NCBI GenBank assembly: GCA_022826345.1
Contig: JAJDVB010000105.1
Span: 1 to 42,257 of the forward strand
From: Alphaproteobacteria bacterium
GTDB lineage: Bacteria > Pseudomonadota > Alphaproteobacteria > UBA828
Length of the DNA: 42,257 bases
Reading direction: 5' to 3'
The position numbers and the translations under genes were made by a program. Shown in pieces: positions 7,348-16,333 of the stretch (within the stretch, counting starts at the first letter, position 1; every line of letters starts with the position of its first letter). The notes under the pieces are model-generated. The model did no database searches and had not been told where the DNA came from. It was given only the letters and a program-made list of their open reading frames with translations.

Positions 7348-8757
7348 CTACGCCTTTCGCTGTTGCCAAGCCTCATGCCAGGCGGCGAACTCGCTGGGCG
7401 TGACGCGATAACGAGCGAAGTTGCCGCTGTGAAGGCTCAGCAGCTCTCGCTCAGCGACTTCGCGAAATCGCTCCCGTTCCGGCTCATCGACATGTTCGAC
7501 CACCCATATGGCGATATGGTTGGTCGCCTGCGTCTTGTCCAAGCGCTCGCGAATGACGTTACCGACGAGCGCACGTAGCGCGGACCTGTGACGCATGCGA
7601 AACGGATCGGGTTCGCCCAGCGATTGTCGCACGGCGGCATAACGCCGGGAGGATCGCTCGTAGGCCCAGCAGAAGACATCTCGAAGAAGCTCGACGCGGT
7701 TCAGTTCGTAGACACCGAGAACCGCCTCGGCGTAGAGATCGCCCGGCACTTCCTCGAAGGACAGCGGCGCTAGGTTCGCTTTGATCAGAGGGATGTTCGC
7801 GGCCAAGCGCGAGACCCGTTTGTTCACGTCGTCGAAGGGCTGAAGATAGGGAAACTGCACCATCGCAAAGAATGCCTGCTCGAATGGGTCTTCGATCAGT
7901 GAAGCCTTGACGAGAATCTCGTCAAAGCGTTCCTCAATTAGCTGCGGCACTTCCAACGGATGAAAGACAGAGCCTCCGATTTCGACGCCGATGTGCCGGA
8001 GCCGTCCCGCCGCATCAAGATCGGGAAGCAGATCGTCAGCCAGCGCCGCGTGAAGGTTGAGAATGGTGTAACGGTTGAAGCCGACGTCCTCCGCCGCATC
8101 GACGAGAAATTCGATGGCTTGTTTGTGGTTGAGGATCATCTGCGTTTCGTGTCGCTCTTTCCCCTCCGATTGTTCACCGGCTTCGATCAGGCGCGCGGTA
8201 TCGAGCAGGGAGTACGTGTTGCCTTCCAGGCGGCTCGAATTCCAAGAGAGGTCGATTAACAACCTGCTCAGTATCCGCTTGGCATGGGTGCCGGCGGGCT
8301 CTTCAGCCACCTCGGGTTTGCCGAGCTCCCAAAGTCGTACACGCTCGACCTGCGAAAGATAGAAGGTGTGATTAGGCCGGTACGCACCGAGGAACTCAGG
8401 GTCGTATCCGACGGGCTCGCGCGCGGCGATCGGCTGCCGGACGTAGTCCCGAATCTCGACGCCGGACTCGGAGAGTGGCAGTGGTGCAGGGAGCGTAACG
8501 CTAATTCTGGGGCTTCCCGTTACGGCTCGAATCGCCAGCGGTGAGGGTTTTGATATGCGGTAGCGCACCCAGCGGCCAGAACCCTCCATCGTCAGGCGAT
8601 TGCTGTCGACGAGAGACTTAAGACGGTATTGCAGGGTGCGGTGAGCCGGTGGAGTCTCCAGAATCTTTCTAATCTCCCGCGCGGTCATGCCTTGCGGGTG
8701 CCTTCGCACGACCTCCTCTATCGCCTGCAGGTCCTTTTCTCTGATGCGCCTAGCCAC
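7348..8757 (-). CDS. Fic-domain protein with N-terminal winged helix and variant Fic motif
   Basis: 469 residues if started at the GTG at 8757 (VARRIREKDLQ), which follows GGGTGGC and gives a compact winged-helix domain (about 5-75). An N-terminal Fic region follows with an S-x-x-x-E-G-N inhibitory motif (SSRLEGN). In the Fic core (about 200-330), the usual HPFxDGNGRxxR is replaced by QPFDDVNKRVSR, so the catalytic His is Gln and GNGR is VNKR. The sequence around it (YLQPFDDVNKRVSRLAAN) is otherwise well ordered, so this looks like a subfamily rather than decay. Canonical AMP transfer is doubtful. The wHTH and the inverted repeat just upstream suggest an autoregulated transcription factor or toxin-like regulator. 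An earlier in-frame ATG at 8958 would add a poorly conserved extension. Confidence 0.8.
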   Translation of the reverse strand: MARRIREKDLQAIEEVVRRHPQGMTAREIRKILETPPAHRTLQYRLKSLVDSNRLTMEGSGRWVRYRISKPSPLAIRAVTGSPRISVTLPAPLPLSESGVEIRDYVRQPIAAREPVGYDPEFLGAYRPNHTFYLSQVERVRLWELGKPEVAEEPAGTHAKRILSRLLIDLSWNSSRLEGNTYSLLDTARLIEAGEQSEGKERHETQMILNHKQAIEFLVDAAEDVGFNRYTILNLHAALADDLLPDLDAAGRLRHIGVEIGGSVFHPLEVPQLIEERFDEILVKASLIEDPFEQAFFAMVQFPYLQPFDDVNKRVSRLAANIPLIKANLAPLSFEEVPGDLYAEAVLGVYELNRVELLRDVFCWAYERSSRRYAAVRQSLGEPDPFRMRHRSALRALVGNVIRERLDKTQATNHIAIWVVEHVDEPERERFREVAERELLSLHSGNFARYRVTPSEFAAWHEAWQQRKA

Positions 8758-8768
8758 ATTGCCACCCA

Positions 8769-8851
8769 ATATTGCGCGTATAGACTTAAGCGCAATATAA
8801 CTCACATACGCGCAACTTTCCACCCTACGCGCAGGATATTTTTTGCGTATA
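8769..8851. promoter_or_regulatory. Palindromic operator cluster upstream of the Fic gene
   Basis: ATATTGCGC (8769-8777) and GCGCAATAT (8790-8798) form a perfect 9-bp inverted repeat with a 12-nt gap, starting 11 nt before the GTG. Further copies of the half-site TACGCGCA lie at 8807-8814 and 8826-8833, and an inverted TGCGTA at 8844-8849. The stretch is AT-rich compared with its surroundings and should contain the promoter. The wHTH domain of the gene itself is the obvious candidate ligand. Confidence 0.55.
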
Positions 8852-9075
8852 TTGTTATTTGTGCCACGCAAAATGCTGCGCGCAAGTTTGAGGCGGCCAT
8901 TCTCGCGTCGATGATGTTGGGCGTTATGGCCACGACACACGATCGCCAAATTCGGCATGCGCTGCTTGCTGGATCGCTTTCGCGCCTCGTGCCACGATAA
9001 TCGACCTTTGAATGCCGGGTATTGCCGCCCACGCGAGGCGCGGCACGGCGCTCTCCCACGATGCGGGATGGCAGC

Positions 9076-9855
9076 ATGGCGGCTGAGCGGCCGCGATCGG
9101 AAGCGGCCCGGCGTGGCGAGCGCATCGCCAAGCGCATCGCTCGGGCCGGGCTCTGCTCACGGCGGGACGCCGAGCGGCTGATCGCCGCCGGCCGGGTCGC
9201 GCTCGATGGCACGATCGTGTCCGACCCGGCGACCAACGTCGATGCCTCCAGCATCATTACCGTGGACGGCGCCCCCCTGCCGGCGCCGGCGCCAGCCCGG
9301 CTCTGGCGCTATCACAAGCCGCCGGGCCTCATCACCAGCCACCGCGACCCGCAGGGCCGCCCGACCGTGTTCGAGAAGGTGACCACGCAACTCGGCTACG
9401 TCGTCTCGGTCGGAAGGCTCGATTTCAACTCCGAGGGTCTGCTGCTGCTGACCAACGACGGCGCGCTCGCCCGCGAGCTGGAGCATCCGTCACGAGGCTG
9501 GCGGCGACGCTACCGGGTGCGGGTGCGGGGTGTGCCCGATGAAGGCGCGCTCGCCGCCCTCGGACAGGGAATCTCCGTGAACGGCGTCCGCTACGGGCCG
9601 ATCGAGGCGCGCCTCGATCGGCAGAACCGACAGAACGCCTGGCTCACCGTCGCGCTTGCCGAGGGCCGCAACCGGGAGGTCCGCATCGTGCTCGCGCATC
9701 TAGGTCTGCCGGTAAGCCGCCTCATCCGCATGGCTTACGGCCCCTTCCAGCTCGGCGGGCTTGCGCGCGGAGAGATCGCCGAAGTGCCGCCTCGCGTTCT
9801 CCGCGACCAGCTCGGCGGCAAGCGAGGGCCGGCGCGTGCGGATCGTCGGCGGTAA
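9076..9855 (+). CDS. RsuA/RluB-family 23S/16S rRNA pseudouridine synthase
   Basis: 259 residues from MAAERPRSEAARR; an ATG 15 nt upstream (9061) is an alternative, but GGGATGG sits at proper distance from 9076. An S4 RNA-binding domain (about 13-60, RIAKRIARAGLCSRRDAERLI) is followed by the synthase domain, with catalytic Asp in VGRLDFNSEGLLLLTNDG and the family end motif EGRNREVR. The usual Thr in GRLDxxTxG is Ser here. It converts a uridine in rRNA to pseudouridine; the exact site (RluB-like U2605 most likely) cannot be assigned. Its 3' end overlaps the start of rsmD by 20 nt, so the two form an operon. Confidence 0.88.
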   Translation: MAAERPRSEAARRGERIAKRIARAGLCSRRDAERLIAAGRVALDGTIVSDPATNVDASSIITVDGAPLPAPAPARLWRYHKPPGLITSHRDPQGRPTVFEKVTTQLGYVVSVGRLDFNSEGLLLLTNDGALARELEHPSRGWRRRYRVRVRGVPDEGALAALGQGISVNGVRYGPIEARLDRQNRQNAWLTVALAEGRNREVRIVLAHLGLPVSRLIRMAYGPFQLGGLARGEIAEVPPRVLRDQLGGKRGPARADRRR

Positions 9856-10399
9856 CCTGCGCGGCCGCAGGCTGCGGGCCCCGGCCGGCGTGCGCGTGCG
9901 CCCGACCGGGGAGCGGGTGCGGGAGTCCCTCTTCGACATCCTGCTCCACGGTGGCATGTCGAGACCCCTCGAAGGCGCCCATGTGGTCGATCTGTTCGCG
10001 GGCACCGGCGCGCTGGGACTGGAGGCGCTCTCCCGCGGCGCCGCAACGCTGACCGCCGTAGAGGACGAGGCAGATGTGTGCGGGGTGCTGCGCGCCAATA
10101 TCGAAGCGCTCGGCTGCGCGGACCGGGCCACCGTCGTCGCCTGCGACGCGACCCACCTGCCGCAGGCGGCCTCGGTCTGTGGTTTGGCCCTGCTGGACCC
10201 GCCCTATCGCTCCGGCCTCGCAGCGCCGGCGCTCGGCGCGCTGATGGAGAGCGGCTGGCTGGACGATCAGGCGACCATCGTGGTCGAGCACGGGGCGGAC
10301 GATCCCTTCGAGCCCCCGCCAGCGCTCACGGTGCAAGACCAGCGTTGCTACGGCAGAACCGCGCTCACCTTTCTCTCGCCGGCGGCCGCGCGGGCTTAG
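9836..10399 (+). CDS. rsmD: 16S rRNA (guanine(966)-N2)-methyltransferase RsmD
   Basis: 187 residues from a GTG (VRIVGGNLRGRRL), preceded by GAGGG and matching the conserved RsmD N-terminus RI-GG-RGR-L. The SAM-binding motif is VVDLFAGTGALGLEALSRGA and the catalytic motif IV is LLDPPY. It methylates G966 of 16S rRNA in assembled 30S subunits. It overlaps the upstream pseudouridine synthase gene by 20 nt, an arrangement common in alphaproteobacteria. Its TAG stop shares bases with the convergent prpE stop. Confidence 0.92.
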   Translation: MRIVGGNLRGRRLRAPAGVRVRPTGERVRESLFDILLHGGMSRPLEGAHVVDLFAGTGALGLEALSRGAATLTAVEDEADVCGVLRANIEALGCADRATVVACDATHLPQAASVCGLALLDPPYRSGLAAPALGALMESGWLDDQATIVVEHGADDPFEPPPALTVQDQRCYGRTALTFLSPAAARA

Positions 10400-12309
10400 T
10401 TTCCGCCCGGCGGGCCGCCGCCGTAGCCGATCGGTCGCACCGCGTCGGCGATTTCGCCCAGGATCGCCGGGTCGTCGATGGTCGCCGGAGTCTTGTATTC
10501 CTCACCGTCGGCGATCTTGGCCATGGTGCCGCGCAGGATCTTGCCCGAGCGGGTCTTGGGCAGCCGCTCTACCACGACTGCCTGCTTGAAGGCGGCGACC
10601 GGGCCGATGGTCTCGCGCACCATGCGCACGAGCTCCACCACGATCTCGTCCGACGGCCGGTTGACGCCTGCCTTGAGCACCACGAAACCCAACGGCGACT
10701 GCCCCTTGAGCGCGTCGGCGACGCCGACCACGGCGCATTCCGCCACGTCCTGGTGCGCCGCCAGCACCTCCTCCATGGCGCCGGTCGAAAGCCGATGGCC
10801 CGCGACATTGATGATGTCGTCGGTGCGGCTCATGATCCAGAGATAACCGTCCTCGTCGAGCACACCAGCGTCGCCGGTCAGGTAATAGCCGGGGAAGCGG
10901 GTGAAGTAGGCCTCCTCGAAGCGCTTGTCGTTGTTCCAGAGAGTCGGCGTGAAGCCGGGCGGCAGCGGCAGCTTGACCACGATCGAGCCGATGCCGCCCG
11001 CCGGCACCTGCGCGCCCTCCTCGTCCACCACCTCGATGCGATAGCCCGGCACCGGCTTTGTGGGCGAGCCCGGTTTCACCGGCAACGCGCCGAGGCCCGC
11101 GCAGTTGGCGCCCATGGGCCAGCCAGACTCGGTCTGCCACCAGTGGTCGTAGACCGGGCGCTCAAGATGGTTCTCAGCCCAGGCCAGGGTGTCGGGGTCG
11201 GTCCGCTCGCCGGCGAGGTAGAGTGTGTCGAAGCAGGAGATGTCGTAGTCGGCGAGGCGGGCCGCATCGGGATCGTCCCGCTTGATCGCACGGAAGGCCG
11301 TGGGCGCCGTGAACATCGCGCTCACACCGTGCTGTGAGATCACCCGCCAATAGGCCCCGGCATCAGGCGTGCCGACCGGCTTGCCCTCGTAGAGGATCGA
11401 CGGGCAGCCGTAGATCAGCGGCGCGTAGACGATGTAGGAGTGGCCGACCACCCAGCCGATATCCGACGCGGCCCACCACACCTGACCGGGTTTCCGGTTG
11501 TAGACGCCGCTCATGGTCCAGTGCAGCGCCACCAGGTGCCCGCCGTTGTCGCGCACGATGCCCTTGGGATCGCCCGTGGTGCCGGAGGTGTAGAGGATAT
11601 AAAGCGGGTCGGTGGCAGCGACGGGCACGCAATCCACCGGCGCCGCCCCGGCCATCGCGTCGGCCCAGGTCTCGTCGCGGCCGGCGACAAGCGGCGCTTC
11701 CAGCTCGGGCCGTTGCAGCACGATGCAGCACTCGGGCTTGTGGCTGGCGAGGTCGATCGCGGCGTCGAGCAAGGGCTTGTAGGCGATGACGCGGTCCACC
11801 TCGATGCCGCAGGAGCCGCAGACGATGACCTTGGGCTTGGCGTCGTCGATCCTGGTCGCGAGCTCGTTCGCCGCGAAGCCGCCGAACACCACGGAATGGA
11901 CCGCGCCGATGCGGGCGCAGGCCAGCATGGCGACAGCAGCCTCCGGGACCATCGGCATGTAGAGCACCACGCGGTCGCCCCGGCCCACGCCCCGTGCGGC
12001 AAGCGCGCCAGCGAAGCGCGCGGCAAGACCCTGGAGCTCGGCATAGGTGAAGCTCTGCACGGTGCCGGTGACGGGGCTGTCGTAGATCAGCGCCGTCTGC
12101 TCGCCGCGGCCGGCGTTCACGTGGCGATCCAGGGCGTTGTGGCAGGTATTGACCTGGGCACCGACAAACCAGCGGTTGAAGGGCGGCCGGGAATCGTCCA
12201 GGACGCGGTCCCAGCGCTTCTCCCAGTCGATGCCCTCGGCGGCCTCGGCCCAGAAGGCCTCGGGCTCTGCGAGCGAACGTGCATAGATCTCATCGTAGCG
12301 GCTGGTCAT
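10396..12309 (-). CDS. prpE: Propionyl-CoA synthetase
   Basis: 637 residues from MTSRYDEIYARSLAEPEAFW. An AMP-binding adenylate-forming enzyme of the acetyl/propionyl-CoA synthetase branch: N-terminal ACAS domain, P-loop YILYTSGTTGDPKG, WWAASDIGWVVGHSYI, YDHWWQTESGWP, YYLTGDAG, and the C-terminal acetylatable Lys in RLPKTRSGKILRGTM. The short N-terminus and the IVRDNGGHLVAL region are typical of PrpE rather than Acs. It activates propionate (and acetate less well) in the cytoplasm. The 3' end overlaps rsmD convergently by 4 nt. A 38-residue in-frame upstream extension is not family-like. Confidence 0.9.
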   Translation of the reverse strand: MTSRYDEIYARSLAEPEAFWAEAAEGIDWEKRWDRVLDDSRPPFNRWFVGAQVNTCHNALDRHVNAGRGEQTALIYDSPVTGTVQSFTYAELQGLAARFAGALAARGVGRGDRVVLYMPMVPEAAVAMLACARIGAVHSVVFGGFAANELATRIDDAKPKVIVCGSCGIEVDRVIAYKPLLDAAIDLASHKPECCIVLQRPELEAPLVAGRDETWADAMAGAAPVDCVPVAATDPLYILYTSGTTGDPKGIVRDNGGHLVALHWTMSGVYNRKPGQVWWAASDIGWVVGHSYIVYAPLIYGCPSILYEGKPVGTPDAGAYWRVISQHGVSAMFTAPTAFRAIKRDDPDAARLADYDISCFDTLYLAGERTDPDTLAWAENHLERPVYDHWWQTESGWPMGANCAGLGALPVKPGSPTKPVPGYRIEVVDEEGAQVPAGGIGSIVVKLPLPPGFTPTLWNNDKRFEEAYFTRFPGYYLTGDAGVLDEDGYLWIMSRTDDIINVAGHRLSTGAMEEVLAAHQDVAECAVVGVADALKGQSPLGFVVLKAGVNRPSDEIVVELVRMVRETIGPVAAFKQAVVVERLPKTRSGKILRGTMAKIADGEEYKTPATIDDPAILGEIADAVRPIGYGGGPPGGN

Positions 12310-12426
12310 GGGCGGATTCCGGTCGGTGGTGGCGCTGCCGATATTGGCGCGCGCTCGCGAGCCGGGCAAGCGCATGTGGCCGATGCGGCAGCGACAAGAC
12401 ATGGTGGGAAGATTTATCGACACGAA

Positions 12427-12432
12427 ATTATA
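12427..12432 (-). promoter_or_regulatory. Candidate -10 box for prpE in the prpE/hldE divergent region
   Basis: The minus strand reads AGTATAATTTC, a perfect TATAAT in an AT-rich island (12411-12458) between the divergent genes. No good -35 accompanies it; overlapping TATACT on the plus strand could serve hldE instead. Confidence 0.35.
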
Positions 12433-12496
12433 CTATTTGAATTTCTAATCGTGTATCTTGCGACCGGTTTTGTTGGGACGCCTTGATGTTGGGGTC

Positions 12497-14005
12497 ATGG
12501 TCGACCCGTCTTCCGTTGCCGCCTCCATCAATTTGCTTGGTCAAAGCCAGGTCGTCTGCATCGGCGATCTGATGCTGGATCGCTTCGTCCACGGGCAGGT
12601 CGAGCGCACCTCGCCTGAGGCGCCGGTGCCAATCCTGCGCACCGACCACGATGTCGACATGCTGGGCGGCGTCGGCAACGTGGTGCGAAATCTCGTCTCC
12701 CTCGGCGCGCGGGCGACGCTGCTCTCGGTGATCGGGGACGACGCAGTGGGGCGCGGGCTGACCGGCCTGGTGGGGCGCGAGGAGCGGGTCGAGCCTTACC
12801 TGCTGGTGGAACGGGGGCGAATCTCCACCGAAAAGACCCGCTTCGTTGCCGGCGGCCAACAGCTTCTACGCGCCGATTGGGAGACGGCCGAGGCGATCAT
12901 GCCACGCTCGGCGGAGCGCCTGCTTGGCTTCGCGCGGGAAGCCTTCGCGGGCTGCGACGTGGTTGTGCTCTCCGACTACGCCAAGGGCGTGCTCACGACC
13001 AATCTGGCGCCACGCATGATCAAGACCGCCCGTCATGCCGGCCGGCCGGTGGTGGTCGATCCCCGGGGACCCGACTTCGGGCGCTACGCCGGTGCAACGG
13101 TGCTGACGCCCAACCGCACCGAGCTCGGCGTCGCTGCAGGCGCGCACCTGGAAAGCGACGACGCCATCGTCGACGCCTGCCGGCGGCTCATCGCCCGCCA
13201 TGACGTGGGCGCAATCCTGGTCACACGCAGCCGCGAGGGCATGACGCTGGTCTCGGCGGGTGGCTGCGTTGCCCATCTCAAGGCGGAGGCGCGCGAGGTG
13301 TTCGACGTCTCCGGCGCCGGCGATACGGTCGTGGCGACACTCGCCGCCGCGCTCGGCCAAGGCATGGACCTGAACTCGGCGGCCCGGCTTGCCAACGCCG
13401 CAGCCGGTGTCGCGGTCGGCAAGGTGGGGACTGCCGCGGTCGGCACGGCCGATCTGCTGCACGCGATGCGTGCCGGCGACCTCCTAGCCTCCGAAGATAA
13501 GATCGTGCCCCTCGCCGCGGCGCTGGACGCAGCCGCCAGCTGGCGGGCGCAAGGTCAGCGTATCGGCTTCACCAACGGCTGCTTCGACCTGCTCCACCTC
13601 GGCCATGTCTCGCTGCTGCGCCAGGCGCGGCAGGCGGCGGACCGGCTCATCGTCGGCCTCAACAGCGACGCATCGGTCCGCCGGCTCAAGGGGGCCGACC
13701 GTCCGGTGCAGGGGGAGGCGGCGCGGGCGCAGGTGCTGGCCTCGCTGGAGACCGTCGATCTGGTCGTAGTCTTCGCCGAGGACACGCCGGTGCGGCTGAT
13801 CGAGGCGCTGCGACCGGATTGCCTGGTCAAGGGCTCCGATTACACGGTGGCAGAGGTGGCGGGCGCCGACATCGTGCAAGGCTACGGCGGCCGCGTGCTG
13901 ATCGCCGAGATCGAGCCCGGCTACAGCACCACCGGCACCATCAAACGCCTGCGTGACCGAGCGGCGCTTAGACGCTGTCGGCGGGCTGAACGAAGCGGTC
14001 GATGA
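12497..14005 (+). CDS. hldE: Bifunctional heptose 7-phosphate kinase / heptose 1-phosphate adenylyltransferase
   Basis: 502 residues. The N-terminal ribokinase (PfkB) domain (about 15-330) shows VVCIGDLMLDRFVHGQVERTSPEAP-type start, MLGGVGNVVRNL and the DVSGAGDTVVATLA catalytic signature. The C-terminal nucleotidyltransferase domain (about 350-490) shows FTNGCFDLLHLGHVSLLRQA (HxGH) and GYSTTGTIKRLR. It makes ADP-heptose precursors for LPS inner core. The ATG at 12497 is chosen; a TTG at 12458 is also in frame. Its last 38 nt overlap the 3' end of uvrD, convergent. No other LPS heptose gene is in the window. Confidence 0.93.
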   Translation: MVDPSSVAASINLLGQSQVVCIGDLMLDRFVHGQVERTSPEAPVPILRTDHDVDMLGGVGNVVRNLVSLGARATLLSVIGDDAVGRGLTGLVGREERVEPYLLVERGRISTEKTRFVAGGQQLLRADWETAEAIMPRSAERLLGFAREAFAGCDVVVLSDYAKGVLTTNLAPRMIKTARHAGRPVVVDPRGPDFGRYAGATVLTPNRTELGVAAGAHLESDDAIVDACRRLIARHDVGAILVTRSREGMTLVSAGGCVAHLKAEAREVFDVSGAGDTVVATLAAALGQGMDLNSAARLANAAAGVAVGKVGTAAVGTADLLHAMRAGDLLASEDKIVPLAAALDAAASWRAQGQRIGFTNGCFDLLHLGHVSLLRQARQAADRLIVGLNSDASVRRLKGADRPVQGEAARAQVLASLETVDLVVVFAEDTPVRLIEALRPDCLVKGSDYTVAEVAGADIVQGYGGRVLIAEIEPGYSTTGTIKRLRDRAALRRCRRAERSGR

Positions 14006-16265
14006 TCTTCTTGGTGCCGGCCTTGTCGAAGTCGATCTTCAGCTTGTCGCCATCCACCGTCAGAATCCGCCCATAGCCGAATTTTTGGTGAAAGATGCGA
14101 TCACCGGTCGCGTAGCCTTCGGGCCCCGCGCCGTCGCCAACGGGCAAGGGCGTTGCGTCGATGACCGGCGGCATTTGCCGACTGCGGAAGGCCGCGTGCT
14201 CGGACATGAGGCGCCGGGCGGCGCCGGCCCCGCCGTGACCGCGGTAGAGCCCGCCAGGCGCCATTTGCATGCCCGCGTCTTCGGCGAGCATTACATGTTC
14301 CGCCGCAAGCTCGTCGACGAAGCGGGAGGGAATTGCGCTCACCCACTGCCCGTGCCGGTGCCGGTTCGCCGCGAAGAGGATGTGGGCACGGCGGCGGGCG
14401 CGGGTGAGCCCGACGTAGGCCAGGCGGCGTTCCTCCTCCAGCCCGGCGTGACCGGCCTCATCGAGCGCGAGCTGGTGCGGAAACAACCCTTCCTCCCAAC
14501 CCGGCAGGAACACCGTGTCGAACTCCAGGCCCTTGGCGCCGTGCAGGGTCATGATGTTGACCATTTCCTCGCTCGCCTCGCCCTCGCGGTCCATGACCAG
14601 GCTCACGTGGTCGAGGAAGGCGCCGAGGTCCTCGAATTCGGAAAGCGCGCCGATCAATTCCTTCAGGTTTTCGAGCCGGCCGGGGGCGGCGGGCGAGCGG
14701 TCCTTTTGCCACATCTCGGTGTAGCCGGATTCGTCGAGTATCCTGCCTACGACCTCGGCATGAGGCGTCTCGGCAAGCGCTGCGCGCCAACCGCGAAGCT
14801 GGCTGATCAGCCCGGCGAGGCTTGAGCGGGCGCGGGGCCTCAGCTCGTCGGTCTCGATCAATCGCTCCGTCGCCCGGTAGAGGGAGTCTCCGCTTGCGCG
14901 CGCGAGCTCGTGGATCGGGCAGAGCGAGGCCTCGCCCAGGCCGCGCTTGGGCAGGTTCACGATCCGCTCGAAGGCGAGATCGTCGTCCGGGCGCACCACG
15001 ACCCGGATGTAGGCCACGGCGTCCCGGATCTCCTGTCGCTCGTAGAAGCGCAGCCCCCCGATCACCCGGTAGGGCAGGCCGATGGCGAGGAAGCGTTCCT
15101 CGAAGGCGCGGGTCTGGAAGCCGGCGCGGACCAGGATGGCGATGTCGTCGAGGCTCTCGCCTGCACGCTGTCGCGCCTCGATGGCCTCGCCGATGGCGCG
15201 GGCCTCCTCGTCGCCGTCCCAGGTCTCGGTGATGCGGACCTTCTCGCCGTCCTCGCCCTCGGTCCAGAGCGTCTTGCCCAGCCGGCCCGCGTTGTGGGCG
15301 ATCAGGCCCGAGGCGGCGGCGAGAATGTGCCCGGTGGAGCGGTAGTTGCGCTCCAGCCGAACCACCTGCGCGCCGGGGAAATCCTGCTCGAAGCGGAGGA
15401 TGTTGCCGACCTCGGCACCGCGCCAGCCGTAGATCGACTGGTCGTCGTCGCCGACGCAGCAGATGCTGTGATGCGCCTGCGCCAGCAGGCGGAGCCAGAG
15501 GTATTGGGCGACGTTGGTGTCCTGATACTCGTCCACCAGTAGGTAGCGGAAACGCTTCTGGTAGTCGGCAAGCACATCCTTGTGGCCCGTGAAGAGGGTC
15601 AGGTTGTGCAGCAGGAGGTCGCCGAAATCGACGGCATTCACGGTCTTGAGCCGCTCCTGATAGGCCGCGTAGAGGGCCGGTGCGCGCCCGTTGGCGTAGT
15701 CGGCGCCCTCGGCGCCCGCCACCCGGTCCACCGTGAGGCCCCGGTCCTTCCAACGCTGGATGATGATCGAGAGGGTTCGCGCCGGCCAGCGCTTCTCGTC
15801 GATGTCCGCTGCCTGGATGAGCTGCCGGAGCAGACGAATCTGGTCGTCGGTGTCGAGGATGGTGAAGTCCGGCTTGAGGCCGGCGATCTCGGCATGGCGG
15901 CGCAGGATGCGGGCCGCGATGGCGTGGAAGGTGCCCAGCCAGAGGCCGGCGGCGGAACGGCCGATTAGCCGCTCCACCCGGCCGATCATCTCGCGCGCCG
16001 CCTTGTTGGTGAAGGTGACCGCGAGCACCTGCCCCGGTCGGGCGCGGCCGGTAGCAAGGATGTGGGCGAGCCGCGTGGTCAGCACCCGAGTCTTGCCCGT
16101 GCCGGCGCCGGCCAGCACCAGCAGCGGGCCGTCGAGCGCCTCCGCCGCCTGGCGCTGCTCCGGATTCAGGTCGTCGAGATAGATTGACGCAGGCGCCGGC
16201 AGACGAGCCGGCGGCGCGTCGGGCGCGGCGGGCAGGCCGGGCTCAGGATCGAACGGTTCGCTCAT
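13968..16265 (-). CDS. uvrD: UvrD/PcrA-type DNA helicase II
   Basis: 765 residues, superfamily 1A helicase. Visible motifs: Q motif NPEQRQA, Walker A LAGAGTGKTRVL, motif II LVDEYQDTN, motif III GDDDQSIYGWRGA, motif IV LERNYRST, motif V TLHGAKGLEFDTVFLPGWEEGLFPH, motif VI EERRLAYVGLTRAR. The C-terminal tail keeps a TUDOR-like KFGYGRILTVDGDKL segment used in PcrA/UvrD to contact RNA polymerase. It acts in nucleotide excision and mismatch repair and in clearing replication-transcription conflicts. A proline-rich N-terminal extension (about 1-27) precedes the helicase core. Confidence 0.95.
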   Translation of the reverse strand: MSEPFDPEPGLPAAPDAPPARLPAPASIYLDDLNPEQRQAAEALDGPLLVLAGAGTGKTRVLTTRLAHILATGRARPGQVLAVTFTNKAAREMIGRVERLIGRSAAGLWLGTFHAIAARILRRHAEIAGLKPDFTILDTDDQIRLLRQLIQAADIDEKRWPARTLSIIIQRWKDRGLTVDRVAGAEGADYANGRAPALYAAYQERLKTVNAVDFGDLLLHNLTLFTGHKDVLADYQKRFRYLLVDEYQDTNVAQYLWLRLLAQAHHSICCVGDDDQSIYGWRGAEVGNILRFEQDFPGAQVVRLERNYRSTGHILAAASGLIAHNAGRLGKTLWTEGEDGEKVRITETWDGDEEARAIGEAIEARQRAGESLDDIAILVRAGFQTRAFEERFLAIGLPYRVIGGLRFYERQEIRDAVAYIRVVVRPDDDLAFERIVNLPKRGLGEASLCPIHELARASGDSLYRATERLIETDELRPRARSSLAGLISQLRGWRAALAETPHAEVVGRILDESGYTEMWQKDRSPAAPGRLENLKELIGALSEFEDLGAFLDHVSLVMDREGEASEEMVNIMTLHGAKGLEFDTVFLPGWEEGLFPHQLALDEAGHAGLEEERRLAYVGLTRARRRAHILFAANRHRHGQWVSAIPSRFVDELAAEHVMLAEDAGMQMAPGGLYRGHGGAGAARRLMSEHAAFRSRQMPPVIDATPLPVGDGAGPEGYATGDRIFHQKFGYGRILTVDGDKLKIDFDKAGTKKIIDRFVQPADSV

Positions 16266-16333
16266 AGACCACGGTGCGGGACGACTCGTCCACTATAGCA
16301 CGGGCACGCTCGCCATCCGGCCGGTTGGAGGGC

